A DNA stretch of 64,000 nucleotides from assembly GCA_963710175.1 (NCBI GenBank), contig CAVPZC010000001.1:1116001-1180000 (forward strand), in the 5' to 3' direction. The stretch is from Phormidesmis sp963710175 (GTDB lineage Bacteria; Cyanobacteriota; Cyanobacteriia; Phormidesmidales; Phormidesmidaceae). Every line of letters begins with the position of its first letter. The first letter of the stretch is position 1. Position numbers and translations under genes: made by a program. Below are positions 34,638 to 42,549 of this stretch, one piece after another. The notes beneath the pieces are model-generated. The model saw only the letters and a list, made by a program, of their open reading frames with translations, was not told the origin of the DNA and searched no databases.

Positions 34638-35087
34638 CTACAGTTCGCCACGAATATCTTCGACGATGCCGTCGCGCAGCACAATTTCTACCTGCATTTT
34701 CTTGATCATATGGTCGCCGACAGCAACGCGGAAGAAGCTGTCAATCTGGCCCTGGTTCACTTCTTTGTCTAGCTCTAGCGTTTGCACCTGCTGGAGCTGC
34801 TGCAACATCTGGTTTTTTTGCTGGAGCTGCTGGCTTTTTTCCTGGTTGAGCTTGGCTTGGGCGCTGCTAATTTGCTGGGAGATAGCGGTATCAGCCGGGT
34901 TGGAGCCAGGCTTTTGCATTTCGGTTAAGATGCGCTGGCTCTGCATTTCAAGCTGCTGCAAACGACCGTCAATCTGGTTGAGCTGGTTTTGCAGCTGCTT
35001 TTGAGCTTCTTCCTTCCAGAGCGGGGTGACGACCGCCTTAATATTGACTACTCGCTTGAGCAGTAGCTGAGACTGGGAAACATCCAT
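34638..35087 (-). CDS. YlqD family protein
   Basis: 149 residues. The central two thirds is a Gln/Lys/Glu-rich coiled coil (residues 25-105), flanked by an N-terminal LLLKRVVNIKAVVTPLWKEE and a C-terminal beta-like IKKMQVEIVLRDGIVEDIRG, the pattern of the YlqD family found in Firmicutes and cyanobacteria. Function unknown. It lies between two unrelated metabolic genes on the same strand, 91 bp before the E2 gene, with gaps that allow co-transcription. Confidence 0.8.
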   Translation of the reverse strand: MDVSQSQLLLKRVVNIKAVVTPLWKEEAQKQLQNQLNQIDGRLQQLEMQSQRILTEMQKPGSNPADTAISQQISSAQAKLNQEKSQQLQQKNQMLQQLQQVQTLELDKEVNQGQIDSFFRVAVGDHMIKKMQVEIVLRDGIVEDIRGEL

Positions 35088-35190
35088 AGCAAAGGTAATA
35101 TAGACAACTTAAACTTCATTCAACCAAATCTTGGCGAATCCGACTAATGATTGGGTCTGGCGTCTGGAGCTGCTGTTTGAGCGAAGGGCG

Positions 35191-37143
35191 TTACTTGAAT
35201 AGGGCATCAATGGTTTCACGGTAGCGATCGCTCACCTGAGCCCGCTTTACCTTTAGCGTCTGAGTGAGCAACCCATTCTCTACGGTAAATGGCTCTTTTA
35301 GGAGCATAAAAGGCCCAATTCGATCATCTGGGCGATAGCCAGGCCGATTGGCCACTTCCCGCTTCAGCTCTTGGCGAAAGAGGTCTTGCACAGGCTGGCT
35401 GCGGAGGTCAACGGCGTCCAACCCGGTAGCCTTGTCAGCGGCAGATGTCAGCCCCTGGCTGACTGCCCACTTCTCCAGCGCTTCTGCGCTCGGCACAATC
35501 AGCGCGCCCAGGTTTCTCTGATCCTGGCCCACCAGCATAATTTGGTCAATGTAGGGGCTGCGCAAACAGGCGTTTTCAATCGGGGTAGGCTCAATATTTT
35601 CACCGTTGGTCAGCACAATCGTATCTTTGGCCCTGCCGGTAATAATCAGGTCGCCCCAGGCCGTCATCTGTCCCAGGTCGCCCGTATCAAACCAGCCTTC
35701 AGCGTCGATTGCTTTAGCCGTCGCCTCAGAATTATTGTAGTAGCCCTGCATCACCTGCGGGCCGCGAATCAAAACCAAACCTGGCTGTCCGGCGGGTAAT
35801 GGCTGGCGGGTTTTGGGGTCTACAATGGCGGTTTCAGCGCCCGGCACAGCTTGACCGTCAGCTCCTCTCAGGTTGCGCCAGGGCCGACGGACGTGAGTGA
35901 TAGGCGATGTCTCAGTCAGCCCATAGCCACCCAAAATAGAAATGCCCGCAATCTCGTAAAAATCTTCCAGGTAGTCGGCAATGGAGCCGCCGCCGCTGAC
36001 CAGGTGGGTCACTTCACCGCCCATAGCAGCGCGTACTTTCCCGTAGACCAGGCGATCGCCCAGCTGATGCAGCGGCCACAGATAGATCATCTTCAGCGCC
36101 GCTACCAGCTTTTGCACTGGTGAACCGTTGAGATCTGTCAGATTGAGTCCAGACAGCGTACGCCTAGCCGTAATGTAGTCCTGACTTTGACCTAAGAAAA
36201 ACTGCACCAGCTTTTGCTTGCTCTCCGGCTGATCGCGAAACTGCTTTTGCACCCCTTCGTAAATCGACTCCCACAGACGCGGCACCGCTACCATGTACTG
36301 CGGGCTGTGCTCTTTCAGGTCAGTTTTGACATAGCGAATATTGGTGTAAATCTGAGTGCAGCCCTGAGAGAGAATAAAATACTCAAACGAACGCTCATAG
36401 GAGTGCCAAATCGGTAGAATGCTCATCACTTTTTGGCCAGGGCCAACGTTGACGACGCTGCAAGGCCCGGCGATTTGGCTGAGTAGATTGCTCTGGCTGA
36501 GCATCACGCCTTTGGGCATACCTGAAGTGCCCGAAGTGTAAATGAGGGTGGCGGTGCGATCGCGCGACAGCGGCGCAGGCGTGAACTGAGCGCTAAAATC
36601 GCTGCCTATCGCCATTAATTCAGAAAAATTGAGCAGCCGCACATCGCCCAGATCGCTTTCAAGCGCAGCGGCCTCGTCGCTCAGCAGCACAATGAAGCGT
36701 AGCCCCGCCCCGCCCAAATCACCCGCTAGCTTGTTGAGCGTCGTGATATCTTGCACCACCAAACCGATGCTGTCGCTATTGTCCAAAATAAACAACAGCT
36801 CACCAGCATCGGCATTCGCACCGCGCACTGCGTCGATGCCGCCAGCAGTCATAATTCCCTGGTCGGCGACCAGCCAGCGCGGACGATTTTCAGAGAATAG
36901 GGCAACCGTCTCGCCGGGTTTCAATCCCAGAGACTGCAAGCCTGCGGCGAACTGAGTAATGGCAGCGGCTAGCTCGCTATAGGTGTATTGGGTTTCGGGT
37001 TGGGTGTGCGGGTCGTGCAGAGCGAGGCGATCGCCATACTGCGCAGCGACAATTGGCCACACCTGAGGAATGGCCTCTACCTCGCTGTAGCTAATAGCTC
37101 GGGCGAGGTTATTTCTTTCTTGTTCGTGCAGAGCCACTGTCAT
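35191..37143 (-). CDS. aas: Long-chain acyl-ACP/acyl-CoA synthetase
   Basis: 650 residues, an adenylate-forming ligase that activates free fatty acids with ATP; the cyanobacterial member (Aas) loads them on acyl carrier protein and so recycles fatty acids released from lipids. Motifs: the ATP-binding loop TLIYTSGTSGMPKG (about 197-211), GGYGLTETSP near 408, GWFDTGDLG and the hinge-linked GRAKDTIVLTNGENIEP. The N-terminal part matches the long-chain subfamily. The ATG is unambiguous. Monocistronic; the divergent neighbour is a desaturase-SDR fusion, also possibly lipid-related, and the two share a 215-bp control region. Confidence 0.9.
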   Translation of the reverse strand: MTVALHEQERNNLARAISYSEVEAIPQVWPIVAAQYGDRLALHDPHTQPETQYTYSELAAAITQFAAGLQSLGLKPGETVALFSENRPRWLVADQGIMTAGGIDAVRGANADAGELLFILDNSDSIGLVVQDITTLNKLAGDLGGAGLRFIVLLSDEAAALESDLGDVRLLNFSELMAIGSDFSAQFTPAPLSRDRTATLIYTSGTSGMPKGVMLSQSNLLSQIAGPCSVVNVGPGQKVMSILPIWHSYERSFEYFILSQGCTQIYTNIRYVKTDLKEHSPQYMVAVPRLWESIYEGVQKQFRDQPESKQKLVQFFLGQSQDYITARRTLSGLNLTDLNGSPVQKLVAALKMIYLWPLHQLGDRLVYGKVRAAMGGEVTHLVSGGGSIADYLEDFYEIAGISILGGYGLTETSPITHVRRPWRNLRGADGQAVPGAETAIVDPKTRQPLPAGQPGLVLIRGPQVMQGYYNNSEATAKAIDAEGWFDTGDLGQMTAWGDLIITGRAKDTIVLTNGENIEPTPIENACLRSPYIDQIMLVGQDQRNLGALIVPSAEALEKWAVSQGLTSAADKATGLDAVDLRSQPVQDLFRQELKREVANRPGYRPDDRIGPFMLLKEPFTVENGLLTQTLKVKRAQVSDRYRETIDALFK

Positions 37144-37358
37144 GCTTGATGCCGTCCCGTCGGTATGTCGATATATATGGCCGAATTAAATAGCTTAAGT
37201 ATCACTTGCTAAAAAGAATACCTGGATTTTTACCCGCCGTATACGCAGGCTGTGACGACTAGACCAGCGGCCTGTCGCAGACTTTTGAGTAGGCGGGCGT
37301 TACCATTGTTTCTTAAGATTGATTGTTTCTTAAGTTTGATGAGCAAAAGGCAGACTCT

Positions 37359-38639
37359 ATGACGGTTCTCTCAGTAGCAGATTCGCTCTCCTGGCTTGGG
37401 CGGCATTTCGACCAGGTTGTCTGGCAGGTTGTCTGGCAGGTTGTCTGGGCGACCGTCGCGATCATCTTGGTTGAAATGGTGCGCGATTTCTACCATGTGC
37501 TCAGCCACCGCTGGGCACCCTTGCAGCAGCTGCACAGCTGGCATCACCGGGCCTACAAGAAAGACTTTTCGCCCATCAGCACTGAAATTTATCGCAAGGC
37601 TCAGCTCTACAACGACGCGCCCGAGTCTCTCTTTATGATGGCGGTGATGGGCGCAGCAGCGCAGATAGCGCATACGCCGGGGCTGTGGTTAGGAGTAGTC
37701 TACGCAGCGGGCTTTCTGGTGGCGGCTGTGTTGCGATCGCGCGGCCTGCTCACCGCTACCGACCTGACTCACGAACCCGGCCCGCTCACGGGCATCCCCG
37801 GCCTGTGGAAAGTCAACCGCACCTATCACTGGCGACACCATTTTGACAATACCAACGCTTACTACGCTGGTTTTTTAACCCTCAGCGATAAGCTCATGGG
37901 CACGGCTCTCTCGCTACAGGGCAAAACCGTCGCCGTCACCGGGGCTTCAGGCACGTTGGGCCGCGCCCTGATCAGAGAATTAGCCAGCCAGGGCGCGAAA
38001 CCGATTGCGCTGAGCACTTCAGCCAATGCTGATATTCCTGGTGCGGTCAAGACCATTTGCTGGTGCGCCGGACAAGAAGCAGCGCTGTGCGAAATCTTGC
38101 AAAAAACTGACATCCTGCTGATCAATCACGGCATTAATGTCATGGGCGAAAAGTCTCCTCAGGCGATTGAACAATCTTTGGAAGTCAATGCGCTGTCGGC
38201 CTGGCGACTGATGGAAGTCTTCTTAGAAACGGTCAACAACCGCACAGGCCGCGCCACTAAAGAAGTGTGGGTGAATACATCCGAAGCCGAGGTAAATCCT
38301 GCCTTTAGCCCGCTTTACGAAATCTCCAAACGGCTGCTGGGCGACTTGATTAATTTACGTCGCAGCGATGCGCCCTGTGTGATTCGCAAGCTGGTGTTGG
38401 GGCCATTTAAGAGTAATCTCAATCCGGTGGGGGTGATGAGTGCAGGGGCGATCGCTCAGGCCATTCTCTTCTTAGCCAAACGCGACATCCGCAATATTAT
38501 TGTCACCATCAACCCACTCACCTATCTTCTCTTTCCAATCAAGGAACTCACTCAGGCAGTCTATTTCAAGCTCTTTCTACGCTCCGACAAAAGGTCTCAA
38601 ACTGCACAGTCAAGCATTTCTAGAGAAGGTTGCCTCTAG
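37359..38639 (+). CDS. Fusion of sterol-desaturase-like and short-chain dehydrogenase domains
   Basis: About 426 residues. The N-terminal half is a membrane hydroxylase/desaturase-like domain with histidine clusters (FYHVLSHRW, LHSWHHRAYK, YHWRHHFDN) that would bind a di-iron centre, and hydrophobic helices between. From about residue 188 there is a short-chain dehydrogenase: KTVAVTGASGTLGRALIRELA (NAD(P) site), INHGINVMG and YEISKRLLGDL (Y-x3-K). The fusion is a known cyanobacterial architecture with undetermined substrate, probably a lipid or terpenoid oxidised and then reduced. I chose the ATG (MTVLSVADS) because AAAGG lies upstream; a TTG at 37323 is in frame. Confidence 0.85.
   Translation: MTVLSVADSLSWLGRHFDQVVWQVVWQVVWATVAIILVEMVRDFYHVLSHRWAPLQQLHSWHHRAYKKDFSPISTEIYRKAQLYNDAPESLFMMAVMGAAAQIAHTPGLWLGVVYAAGFLVAAVLRSRGLLTATDLTHEPGPLTGIPGLWKVNRTYHWRHHFDNTNAYYAGFLTLSDKLMGTALSLQGKTVAVTGASGTLGRALIRELASQGAKPIALSTSANADIPGAVKTICWCAGQEAALCEILQKTDILLINHGINVMGEKSPQAIEQSLEVNALSAWRLMEVFLETVNNRTGRATKEVWVNTSEAEVNPAFSPLYEISKRLLGDLINLRRSDAPCVIRKLVLGPFKSNLNPVGVMSAGAIAQAILFLAKRDIRNIIVTINPLTYLLFPIKELTQAVYFKLFLRSDKRSQTAQSSISREGCL
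37413..37448 (+). repeat. Triplicated 12-bp unit inside a membrane helix
   Basis: CAGGTTGTCTGG occurs three times without interruption, encoding QVVW three times in the first membrane helix of the desaturase-SDR protein. It keeps frame, so copy-number change would lengthen or shorten the helix by four residues. Confidence 0.85.
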
Positions 38640-38698
38640 AGAGGCGCCCGAAGAATCTAAATCTGCAATAATCAGAACGTTTTTTACTTCTCTACCTC

Positions 38699-39358
38699 AT
38701 GGCCTCTTTCGATTTAGCGCCTGCCCAAATCCTTCAGCAGCTCAACTGGCGCTACGCCACCAAAAAGTTTGATCCAGACCGCAAAATTCCAGCCGATATC
38801 TGGCATGCTCTGGAGCAAAGCTTGGTATTGGCTCCTTCATCCTTTGGCCTACAGCCCTGGAAGTTTTTTGTCATTCGCAATCCCGACTTACGTCAGCAGC
38901 TGCGTCAGCACGCCTGGGATCAAGCTCAGGTTACCGAAGCCTCTCATCTAGTTGTTTTAGCCATCAAAACCGACATCAATGCTAGCGATGTCCCGCCCTA
39001 CATTGACCGCATTGCAGAAGTTCGCCAGATGCCAGAAGACAAGCTAGAAGGGCTCGCGGATATGATCAAAGGCTACTTAAAAGAGCCACCCTACCCGCTT
39101 CAGCCCGATGCCTGGTCCGCTAAACAGGTCTACCTTGCTCTAGGCTTCTTTCTCTACAGCGCTGCCATACTGGGCATCGATACCTGCCCAATAGAAGGAT
39201 TTGTGCCTAGCGAGTTTGATCAGATATTAGGATTGCCAGAGCAAGGCTACGCGGCCACCGTGCTTTGTGCCGCTGGCTATCGCGCTGAAGATGACAAATA
39301 CGCCGACTTGGCCAAGGTGCGCTACGAAACTGAAGACGTAGTGCAATACATCGACTAG
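38699..39358 (+). CDS. Nitroreductase family protein (NAD(P)H oxidoreductase)
   Basis: 219 residues with the FMN-dependent nitroreductase fold: an N-terminal NWRYATKKFDPDRKIP (FMN phosphate-binding R-x-S/A-x-K-like motif), APSSFGLQPWKFFVI near residue 45, and the C-terminal GIDTCPIEGF and GYAATVLCAAGYRAEDD that complete the FMN site. It reduces quinones or nitro compounds with NAD(P)H; the physiological substrate is unknown. It follows the desaturase-SDR gene by 59 bp on the same strand. A strong terminator lies behind it. Confidence 0.88.
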   Translation: MASFDLAPAQILQQLNWRYATKKFDPDRKIPADIWHALEQSLVLAPSSFGLQPWKFFVIRNPDLRQQLRQHAWDQAQVTEASHLVVLAIKTDINASDVPPYIDRIAEVRQMPEDKLEGLADMIKGYLKEPPYPLQPDAWSAKQVYLALGFFLYSAAILGIDTCPIEGFVPSEFDQILGLPEQGYAATVLCAAGYRAEDDKYADLAKVRYETEDVVQYID

Positions 39359-39398
39359 CTCAGTATCAGAGCAGTTTCTCTGTATAAATTACCAACAT

Positions 39399-39445
39399 CC
39401 TGATGCGTGAGACTCTCCAGACTCAACGCATCAGGATAGTTTTTA
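39399..39445 (+). terminator. Rho-independent terminator of the nitroreductase gene
   Basis: CCTGATGCGT (39399-39408) pairs perfectly with ACGCATCAGG (39426-39435), the stem extending inward, and is followed by ATAGTTTTTAT. It begins 40 bp past the stop. Confidence 0.8.
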
Positions 39446-39820
39446 TGCGTAGCGGCCCTGATCTATCAAATTTATTCAATCTTTACCGAAAAGAGCCTTT
39501 AAGGAAGCCCTATTAAAGATAGGGAATTATATGTACGCACTTTCGGATAACTGTGGGCAGAATAAAAATGTCCTTAACTTTAGCGTTAAAGGTCAACTAG
39601 ACAATCGTGGAATGAGTCTTATTGATTGAGAGAAAGAATGACATGTTTAGAACGCTAGCTTTGATATACGGCGGCGTTTACAAGCAGCCCTGATCTGACA
39701 CTTAGTTTGTTCATTCTACAGCTTGCTCCTAGAACGTCTAATTAAGTAACAAGGCACAGTTTCCGCTGGGCTATGTTTTTGCAGTGTGCTATTTCCGTAT
39801 GCAAACAGGGAGCGATTATC
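39446..39820. other. AT-richer upstream region of the J-domain/HNH pair
   Basis: About 375 bp, clearly lower in GC than its surroundings and without a credible frame. It contains a hairpin CCCTAT-TAAAG-ATAGGG (39508-39524), the imperfect stem CCTTAAC/GTTAAAGG near 39572-39594 and two copies of CCCTGATCT (about 39454 and 39687). It holds the promoter of the pair and could hide a small RNA. Confidence 0.45.
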
Positions 39821-40360
39821 GTGGTCAAGTTTCTAATCAGTCCGGGTATTGAAGAGCGAATTCAGCAGTTTTCACAAGCGAAAGGAATAGATGTCCGGTC
39901 GCTGGAAGAATTCGCCCTTTTTGTCCTCCAGGATGGTGGAGAAAAGGTAAAGCCTCTCTCTATGAAGCAGCTAAAAACTGCGGTATTCAAACATTTCTCA
40001 GCGAAAGATACGGCAGCTTTACGGAAGTCTGGGCCATTTAAGATGGCAACCGACGGTATGGACAAGCTCAACCTTCGTCTTAAGAGTTCTTGGGAAACGC
40101 TCTATCGAAAATTCGTAGGCGTACTGCCTGGGGAAGACGCAGAGATAGGCAATGACTGCGTCAACGGGATCGATGTCTTCAAGTATTTTCAGCCCTGGAA
40201 GGTCTTCGGGCTAGAGCCACAGGCTGCTAGTGACGAAGATATCAAATTAGCATATCGCCAGCTCAGCAGACAATTTCATCCCGACAACCCTGAAACCGGC
40301 GATGCTCGTATTTTTGACCGGATTAACACCATGTATCAAAGCATCAGCGCCGGAGCTTGA
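39821..40360 (+). CDS. J-domain protein with a novel N-terminus
   Basis: About 179 residues from a GTG start placed eight bases behind GGGAG. Residues 1-110 (KFLISPGIEERIQQFSQAKG..., SMKQLKTAVFKHFSAKDTAAL) match no family I know. The last 55 residues are a C-terminal J domain, WKVFGLEPQAASDEDIKLAY then RQLSRQFHPDNPETGD, with an intact HPD motif, so it should stimulate an Hsp70 ATPase. Its stop is two bases before the GTG of the HNH gene, so the two are translated together. Co-chaperones with unusual N-termini are sometimes used by defence or phage systems to recruit DnaK; here that is inference. Confidence 0.75.
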   Translation: MVKFLISPGIEERIQQFSQAKGIDVRSLEEFALFVLQDGGEKVKPLSMKQLKTAVFKHFSAKDTAALRKSGPFKMATDGMDKLNLRLKSSWETLYRKFVGVLPGEDAEIGNDCVNGIDVFKYFQPWKVFGLEPQAASDEDIKLAYRQLSRQFHPDNPETGDARIFDRINTMYQSISAGA

Positions 40361-40362
40361 CT

Positions 40363-41397
40363 GTGTCTAGAAAAACTTCAAAGTTTACGATAAAGGAAGC
40401 AGACCTCGCCGAAGCTCTCGAAGTGACCCCGCAACGGCTCGATGAAATTATTGATTTTTTCAATTCAGATCCCAACGATGAATGGGATCTGATTGAAAAT
40501 GATCATTTCATGTATATCAGCGAGAGGTGGAAGAGTCGGATTTTTTCGTCGCATGGAGCTTTTGCGATCGCAAAATACTTAGACGCTCACGAAAAGAAGT
40601 CTCTTTGGGACAAAATCGTTGAATTTGTCACTCACCATCGAGAAAAAATTCGTAACGCTTTCGTACACAAAAAGGTCTGCGAGAACAGCTCATCTCTAAC
40701 CTGCCGCAACGGCGGATATTTTTTGTCTAAAAAAGACACCGTTGCCATTTTGAGTACAAGCTACGCCCGTCTTAATAAGTCTTTTGAAGATCTCAAGCGT
40801 TCAGAACGCCCCCTTGAAATATTCGTTGACTTTGATGACATTGATGGGACTCGCTACTATTCTCTCAGCGGATTCTACCGGCTCAGTCAAGACCTTTCTC
40901 AGCGGCTAACTAGCAAAGATCGACGCGCTTGGTGTGAGGCCGTAGATGTTGCTGGCAGAAAAGCGCTCAAGGCAATTGCCGCCGAGGTTGAGAGCCGTCA
41001 ACAGAAAATCCAGAAGGCAATGAGAGCGGCGAAAAAACGCGATAAAAACACCTGCCAAATCACTCGGCAAAAATCCACTAAACACAATCAGTTTGATATA
41101 GCAGCGCACCATGTTTTTTCGTCAAAGCATTACCCGCACCTCGCTGTTAGTGTAGATAATCTCATAACGCTGAGAGAGAGTGTTCACAAAGAGTTTCACG
41201 CTTGGAATCGGGGTAATGATAAGCCTTGTACAGTAGACGATCTAATCGACTTCGTCTGCGAGCGCTATCCCGATAAGCCCGAAGTGCTGCCCAAGCTTTC
41301 TCAGGTAAAAAACATGTTTCCACATGAACCTACTACTACTACTAAGCGCTACCAGCCTAAGCCTAAAGGTCAGCTAGAAGGGGGAAAGGCCGCTTAG
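40363..41397 (+). CDS. HNH nuclease-like protein paired with a J-domain protein
   Basis: About 345 residues from a GTG with GGAG seven bases upstream (a TTG at 40357 is also open). Residues 1-220 are without known family (KEADLAEALEVTPQRLDEII looks helix-turn-helix-like; residues 60-95 are rich in His/Lys). About 220-300 is an HNH-like domain: KKRDKNTCQIT, then AAHHVFSSKHYPHLAVSVDNLITL and VHKEFHAWN, giving the H-N-H residues; the usual zinc cysteine pairs are absent. The tail is basic. Likely a DNA endonuclease whose specificity comes from the N-terminal region and whose activity may depend on the co-encoded J-domain protein. Confidence 0.75.
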   Translation: MSRKTSKFTIKEADLAEALEVTPQRLDEIIDFFNSDPNDEWDLIENDHFMYISERWKSRIFSSHGAFAIAKYLDAHEKKSLWDKIVEFVTHHREKIRNAFVHKKVCENSSSLTCRNGGYFLSKKDTVAILSTSYARLNKSFEDLKRSERPLEIFVDFDDIDGTRYYSLSGFYRLSQDLSQRLTSKDRRAWCEAVDVAGRKALKAIAAEVESRQQKIQKAMRAAKKRDKNTCQITRQKSTKHNQFDIAAHHVFSSKHYPHLAVSVDNLITLRESVHKEFHAWNRGNDKPCTVDDLIDFVCERYPDKPEVLPKLSQVKNMFPHEPTTTTKRYQPKPKGQLEGGKAA

Positions 41398-41403
41398 TTC
41401 TCT

Positions 41404-41748
41404 TCAATTAGGTTGCGGAGCCGTCTCTGAAACCTGGGCTTCCAGCGCTAAAACCCGCTGACTCAGTTCGATGACTAAAGTCGCCAGGTTGTCGAACTGT
41501 TCATCTAAGGTGGGGTCATTAAAGCTAGAAGACGCAGGGGCAGGGGTAGAGCGATCGCCACTCCCGCCACCCGCTCTCGGCAGCTGAGACTGAAGCTGAC
41601 TGACTTGGCCTTGGAGCGATCGCAGCTGAAACTCCAGCTGATTGATCCGTGAGTCTGTCAGCGTAGACGCTTTGGCAGTCCCTAGCCAAATGCTCAAAAC
41701 CAGTAAAGATGACAGGAACCAAACAAAAGGCTTGAAAAATAGTTTCAT
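41404..41748 (-). CDS. Small exported coiled-coil protein
   Basis: 114 residues with a clear signal peptide (residues 1-27, ending GTAKAS) and a short mature part that has two amphipathic heptad segments (INQLEFQLRSLQGQVSQLQ and LATLVIELSQRVLALEAQV) separated by a Gly/Ser/Pro/Ala linker. No enzyme motif. Likely periplasmic or thylakoid-lumen oligomeric protein of unknown function. It converges with the HNH gene (6 bp between the two stops), and the Uma2 gene ends 12 bp upstream on the same strand. Confidence 0.7.
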   Translation of the reverse strand: MKLFFKPFVWFLSSLLVLSIWLGTAKASTLTDSRINQLEFQLRSLQGQVSQLQSQLPRAGGGSGDRSTPAPASSSFNDPTLDEQFDNLATLVIELSQRVLALEAQVSETAPQPN

Positions 41749-41760
41749 GACACTTTTTTC

Positions 41761-42510
41761 CTAATTCTCCGGCAGCTGATCGATGTCAATGCCCTGAGCT
41801 TTTAGAATCTCGGCTAGCCGGTCTGCCCGCTGCCGTTCTTGCTCAGCTCGCTGCCGTTCTTGCTCAGCTTTTTCGTCGCCAGTCAGCAAAATTTCGCCCT
41901 GACTGTCGCACCAGCGCAGCCAGGTTTCTCGCTGACCTTCAAACTCGCCAGGCCAGAGTGTAAGGCCGAGATTCACCTGCTCTAGCCAGAGGCTAGAAAG
42001 TTCTGCATAGTGCAGTCCTCGCAGCTCGAACAGCCGTAGCGGGTTTTCTCCCAGCTGCTGAGCTGGATCGTAAAGGGCGTAGTAGGCTACCCGCATATGT
42101 TCGTAAGTTCTGAGCTTACGGGCAAGTTCGTCACCGACCTGATTGGAGACAATTTCGATGACAATTTCTGGTGGTTTACCAAAGTTCCACATCAGATAGC
42201 AGCGATTGGGTTTATCCCACCAAGCTTCTGGAACCTGCACATCAAAGCTTACAAACACGTCTGGTACAATCGCTGGCTGACCAGCCGTGTGATAGATGCC
42301 AACATTGGCCTCAGCAAGAAAAACAGTTTCCGACAAAGCGCTGTAGAGACTGCCCACTAGCAAGCGCTGCTGTTTAGCCGAAGCAAAGTTATCCACCGGC
42401 GTATCGTCCTCGGTAATCAGCGCATGAGTACTCGGCAGGCCGACTGCATCGGCAGCGACAGTTGGATTGATCATCGGGTTTTGGGCTCCGTTGACACTTG
42501 CCTCCATCAT
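41761..42510 (-). CDS. Uma2 family (DUF820) nuclease-like protein with a charged tail
   Basis: 249 residues. The core has AIVPDVFVSFDVQVPE (catalytic Asp) and PEIVIEIVSNQVGDEL (E-x-V), with AYYALYDPAQ following, typical of Uma2. The last 35 residues are a charged, repetitive tail (QERQRAEQ twice) as in a subgroup of cyanobacterial Uma2 proteins. The function in the cell is unknown. It precedes the exported coiled-coil gene, 12 bp between them. Confidence 0.88.
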   Translation of the reverse strand: MMEASVNGAQNPMINPTVAADAVGLPSTHALITEDDTPVDNFASAKQQRLLVGSLYSALSETVFLAEANVGIYHTAGQPAIVPDVFVSFDVQVPEAWWDKPNRCYLMWNFGKPPEIVIEIVSNQVGDELARKLRTYEHMRVAYYALYDPAQQLGENPLRLFELRGLHYAELSSLWLEQVNLGLTLWPGEFEGQRETWLRWCDSQGEILLTGDEKAEQERQRAEQERQRADRLAEILKAQGIDIDQLPEN

Positions 42511-42549
42511 AGGCGATCGCTAGCTACCAGGCTTTCACGGCTCACCCCG

